From Acidimicrobiaceae bacterium (GTDB lineage: Bacteria; Actinomycetota; Acidimicrobiia; Acidimicrobiales; Microtrichaceae): a stretch of 6,201 nt of DNA. Numbering within the stretch: position 1 is the stretch's first letter; every line of letters starts with the position of its first letter. Positions 5,123-6,201 of the stretch are shown in pieces. Position numbers and translations under genes: made by a program. The notes under the pieces are model-generated. The model ran no database searches, was not told the DNA's origin, and saw only the letters and a program-made list of their open reading frames with translations. The DNA lies in the NCBI GenBank assembly GCA_003514205.1, contig DORQ01000294.1, positions 3,569 through 9,769 on the forward strand, read 5' to 3'.

Positions 5123-6019
5123 TCACCTCAGCAGATCGTGCAATGCCCCGTCCAATGTGGGATGCCCAAACTCGAATCCGTCTGCTAGCAGTGCCGCCGG
5201 ACGCACTCGTTGACTGGTGAGCAATAGCGAATCGGCGAGCTCGCGGCCGAGAAGTAATCGAGGTCCGAACATCGGAATCACGCTGGTCGGGCGATGAAGA
5301 ACGCTCCCTAGCGTTTGACTGAAGTAGTCGTTGGGAACGGGGTCGGGTGCGGTGAGGTTGACGGGCCCCGTGACGGCGCTGGAGATCAAGTGCGTGAGTG
5401 CCGCCACCTGGTCCTTCCAGGAGATCCAACTGAGATACTGGCGGCCGTTGCCACTTCTGCCGCCGAAGCCGGCTTTGAAGAACGGAAGCTGTCGTTTGAG
5501 CGCTCCACCACGAGGATCGAGGACGATCCCGGTGCGGAGCGTCACCGTTGCAATGCCAGCGGTTCTCGCAGGCTCCGCGGCCGCCTCCCACGCAACGCAC
5601 AGGTTGGCGAGGAAATCCGAGCCAGCTGGGGAGGTCTCCTCCACCCAATTCGCTCCGGTGTCGCCGTAGTAGCCGATTGCTGAACCGGAGAGGAATCGTT
5701 TGGGTGGGGAACTCAGGCCAGCGCAGGTTCGAGCAAGGAGATTGGTGCCATCGACCCGACTGGAGACCAACAAGGCTTTCTGCTCGCTGGTCCACCTCTT
5801 CTCCGCGATGCCTTCTCCAGCAAGGTGAACCACTGCGTCGATGCCTTCGAGGGCCTTCGCATCAATGCTTCCACTGGCAGGATCCCACACGGCGGACGCG
5901 CCGTCTCTGCTTGGTGAGGAGGGTCGAACCAAACGCAGGATCGCATGACCCTGAGACTCCAACTCCTCGCGCAGGGCAGTGCCGATGAGCCCGTTGCTGC
6001 CCGTGAGTGCGATGTCCAT
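5123..6019 (-). CDS. TIGR01777-family epimerase-like oxidoreductase (YfcH-like, with C-terminal DUF1731)
   Basis: The 298-residue protein is an extended short-chain dehydrogenase-like Rossmann protein of the TIGR01777/YfcH group, predicted to bind NAD(P) in the cytoplasm; no substrate is established for the family. Seen in order: the dinucleotide motif TGSNGLIG (6-13), 'VVHLAGE' (63-69), 'IAEKRWTSEQKALLVSSRV' (71-89), 'SGSAIGYYGD' (111-120), 'LRTGIVLDPRGGAL' (161-174), 'YLSWISWKDQV' (195-205), 'NLTAPDPV' (221-228), and a C-terminal DUF1731-like segment, 'RVRPAALLADGFEFGHPTL' (271-289). All family landmarks are in place and length is normal. It is the first gene of the operon with the SRPBCC and HAD genes. 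There is no ribosome binding site; a TAGAGT box lies 6 nt upstream, suggesting leaderless initiation. Confidence 0.93.
   Translation of the reverse strand: MDIALTGSNGLIGTALREELESQGHAILRLVRPSSPSRDGASAVWDPASGSIDAKALEGIDAVVHLAGEGIAEKRWTSEQKALLVSSRVDGTNLLARTCAGLSSPPKRFLSGSAIGYYGDTGANWVEETSPAGSDFLANLCVAWEAAAEPARTAGIATVTLRTGIVLDPRGGALKRQLPFFKAGFGGRSGNGRQYLSWISWKDQVAALTHLISSAVTGPVNLTAPDPVPNDYFSQTLGSVLHRPTSVIPMFGPRLLLGRELADSLLLTSQRVRPAALLADGFEFGHPTLDGALHDLLR
5126..5129 (-). promoter_or_regulatory. Shine-Dalgarno sequence of the SRPBCC gene
   Basis: On the minus strand GAGG (5129-5126) lies 7 nt before the ATG at 5118. It is built from the last codons of the upstream gene and directly precedes that gene's TGA, so termination and re-initiation are spatially linked. 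It confirms ATG 5118 as the start. Confidence 0.8.
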
Positions 6020-6025
6020 TGATGA

Positions 6026-6031
6026 ACTCTA
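6026..6031 (-). promoter_or_regulatory. Putative -10 box of the TIGR01777-SRPBCC-HAD operon
   Basis: On the minus strand TAGAGT is followed by TCATCA (6 nt) and the ATG at 6019. This is the same TAnnnT-N6/7-start geometry seen at aceE, rnhA, the dehydrogenase gene and the right-hand gene. No clear -35 is visible. If correct, the operon mRNA starts at or next to the ATG. Confidence 0.5.
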
Positions 6032-6079
6032 CGACTGAAAGGGTGGCGGTGGATGCACGTTCGTGGCATTGGTTCTGTT

Positions 6080-6091
6080 CGCAGCGCTGCG
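6080..6091. repeat. 12-bp perfect palindrome CGCAGCGCTGCG
   Basis: A self-complementary 12-mer lies inside the 143-bp divergent region (6020-6162), about 50 bp upstream of the TIGR01777 promoter and 60 bp upstream of the SOS-type promoter. It could be a regulator's operator. With no spacer it is a poor RNA hairpin. Apart from this and the promoter elements at each end, I see nothing else in the region. Confidence 0.35.
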
Positions 6092-6149
6092 GCCCTCAAG
6101 AAGATGGAATTTGTTGCGCTGTTTGGTCTTCGGTGCCGCCGCGGGGTGT

Positions 6150-6155
6150 TACACT
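6150..6155 (+). promoter_or_regulatory. Putative -10 box of the right-hand, SOS-type gene
   Basis: TACACT lies exactly 7 nt before the ATG at 6163, so transcription would start at the A of the start codon and give a leaderless mRNA. The only G-rich run upstream (GGGG at 6142-6145) is about 17 nt away, too far to be a ribosome binding site. TCTTCG at 6127-6132 has 17-bp spacing but matches the -35 consensus poorly. The last base of the hexamer overlaps the LexA box. Confidence 0.6.
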
Positions 6156-6170
6156 AGAACACATGTTCGA
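6155..6170. promoter_or_regulatory. LexA/SOS box overlapping the start codon
   Basis: The 16-mer TAGAACACATGTTCGA matches the mycobacterial/Gram-positive SOS operator TCGAAC-N4-GTTCGA at 11 of 12 defined positions; the one difference is A at 6156. Its core GAAC-ACAT-GTTC (6157-6168) is perfect. The box covers the edge of the -10 hexamer, the predicted transcription start and the first codons, so bound LexA would block RNA polymerase directly. The downstream gene is therefore predicted to be induced by DNA damage. Confidence 0.8.
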
Positions 6171-6201
6171 TCTTGATTCAACCGGTGAACTTGGGGATTC
6201 T
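6163..6201 (+). CDS. Start of a LexA-controlled gene, probably a 13E12/DUF222 HNH-endonuclease-type protein (cut by the window edge)
   Basis: Only 13 codons are visible, beginning MFDLDSTGELGDS. They are too few to identify a family by sequence alone. The call rests on two things. First, an SOS box sits directly on the start codon; in mycobacteria SOS boxes are known upstream of members of the 13E12 repeat family. Second, the 'MF(D/E)' beginning is one I associate with DUF222/HNH proteins. The ATG is supported by the TAnnnT box 7 nt upstream. Alternatives are another DNA-damage-induced gene such as a Y-family polymerase or an uncharacterised SOS protein. That a gene starts here is likely; its family is a moderate-confidence inference. 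Confidence 0.6.
   Translation, partial: MFDLDSTGELGDS

Noticed and set aside
5025..5795. Second minus-strand frame of 256 codons under the TIGR01777 gene
   Set aside because: It is an alternative frame of the same strand, rich in Arg/Ser/Pro with no motif; the TIGR01777 frame carries every family landmark.

Overview
The window looks like ordinary chromosome of an actinobacterium. GC content is moderately high (just under 60% by eye). Several gene types point the same way: a homodimeric-type pyruvate dehydrogenase E1 (AceE), a secreted lipoprotein with GWA/RPDV modules, an HSD10-like short-chain dehydrogenase, and a mycobacterial-type SOS box on a gene that starts 'MFD'. Starts of the form TAnnnT-N6/7-ATG are also typical of actinobacterial leaderless mRNAs. 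I see no tRNA, rRNA, CRISPR array, IS element or phage gene. The genus cannot be named from this sequence.

Layout, left to right. (1) 1-836, minus: N-terminal third of aceE, cut by the left edge. (2) 837-985: divergent promoter region. (3) 986-1480, plus: rnhA (RNase HI) with a flexible tail ending in QDSLF, a likely sliding-clamp-binding peptide. (4) 1567-2592, plus: secreted lipoprotein with two GWA-type modules. (5) 2634-3149, minus: short protein with a C-terminal J-domain, convergent with the lipoprotein gene. (6) 3150-3213: compact divergent promoter region. (7) 3214-3990, plus: HSD10-like NAD-dependent dehydrogenase. (8) 3979-4058: hairpins between convergent genes; the strongest encodes the last codons and stop of the next gene. 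(9) 6019-4040, minus: tight three-gene operon of a TIGR01777-type epimerase-like protein, an SRPBCC lipid-binding-fold protein and a HAD-IB phosphatase, joined by a 4-nt gap and an ATGA overlap. (10) 6020-6162: divergent promoter region with a 12-bp palindrome. (11) 6163-6201, plus: first 13 codons of a gene whose ATG lies inside a near-perfect LexA/SOS box, probably a 13E12/DUF222 HNH-endonuclease-type gene.

The genes are mostly independent housekeeping units: central carbon metabolism, RNA:DNA hybrid removal, chaperone work and acyl-CoA oxidation. Only the three-gene minus-strand operon looks like one functional unit. The most notable signals are regulatory. Five of the seven transcription-unit-leading genes have a TAnnnT hexamer exactly 6 or 7 nt before the start codon with no Shine-Dalgarno sequence, suggesting widespread leaderless transcription. 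In the last gene a LexA operator, the -10 box, the presumed transcription start and the first codons are compressed into about 20 bp. I found no clearly new multi-gene system.
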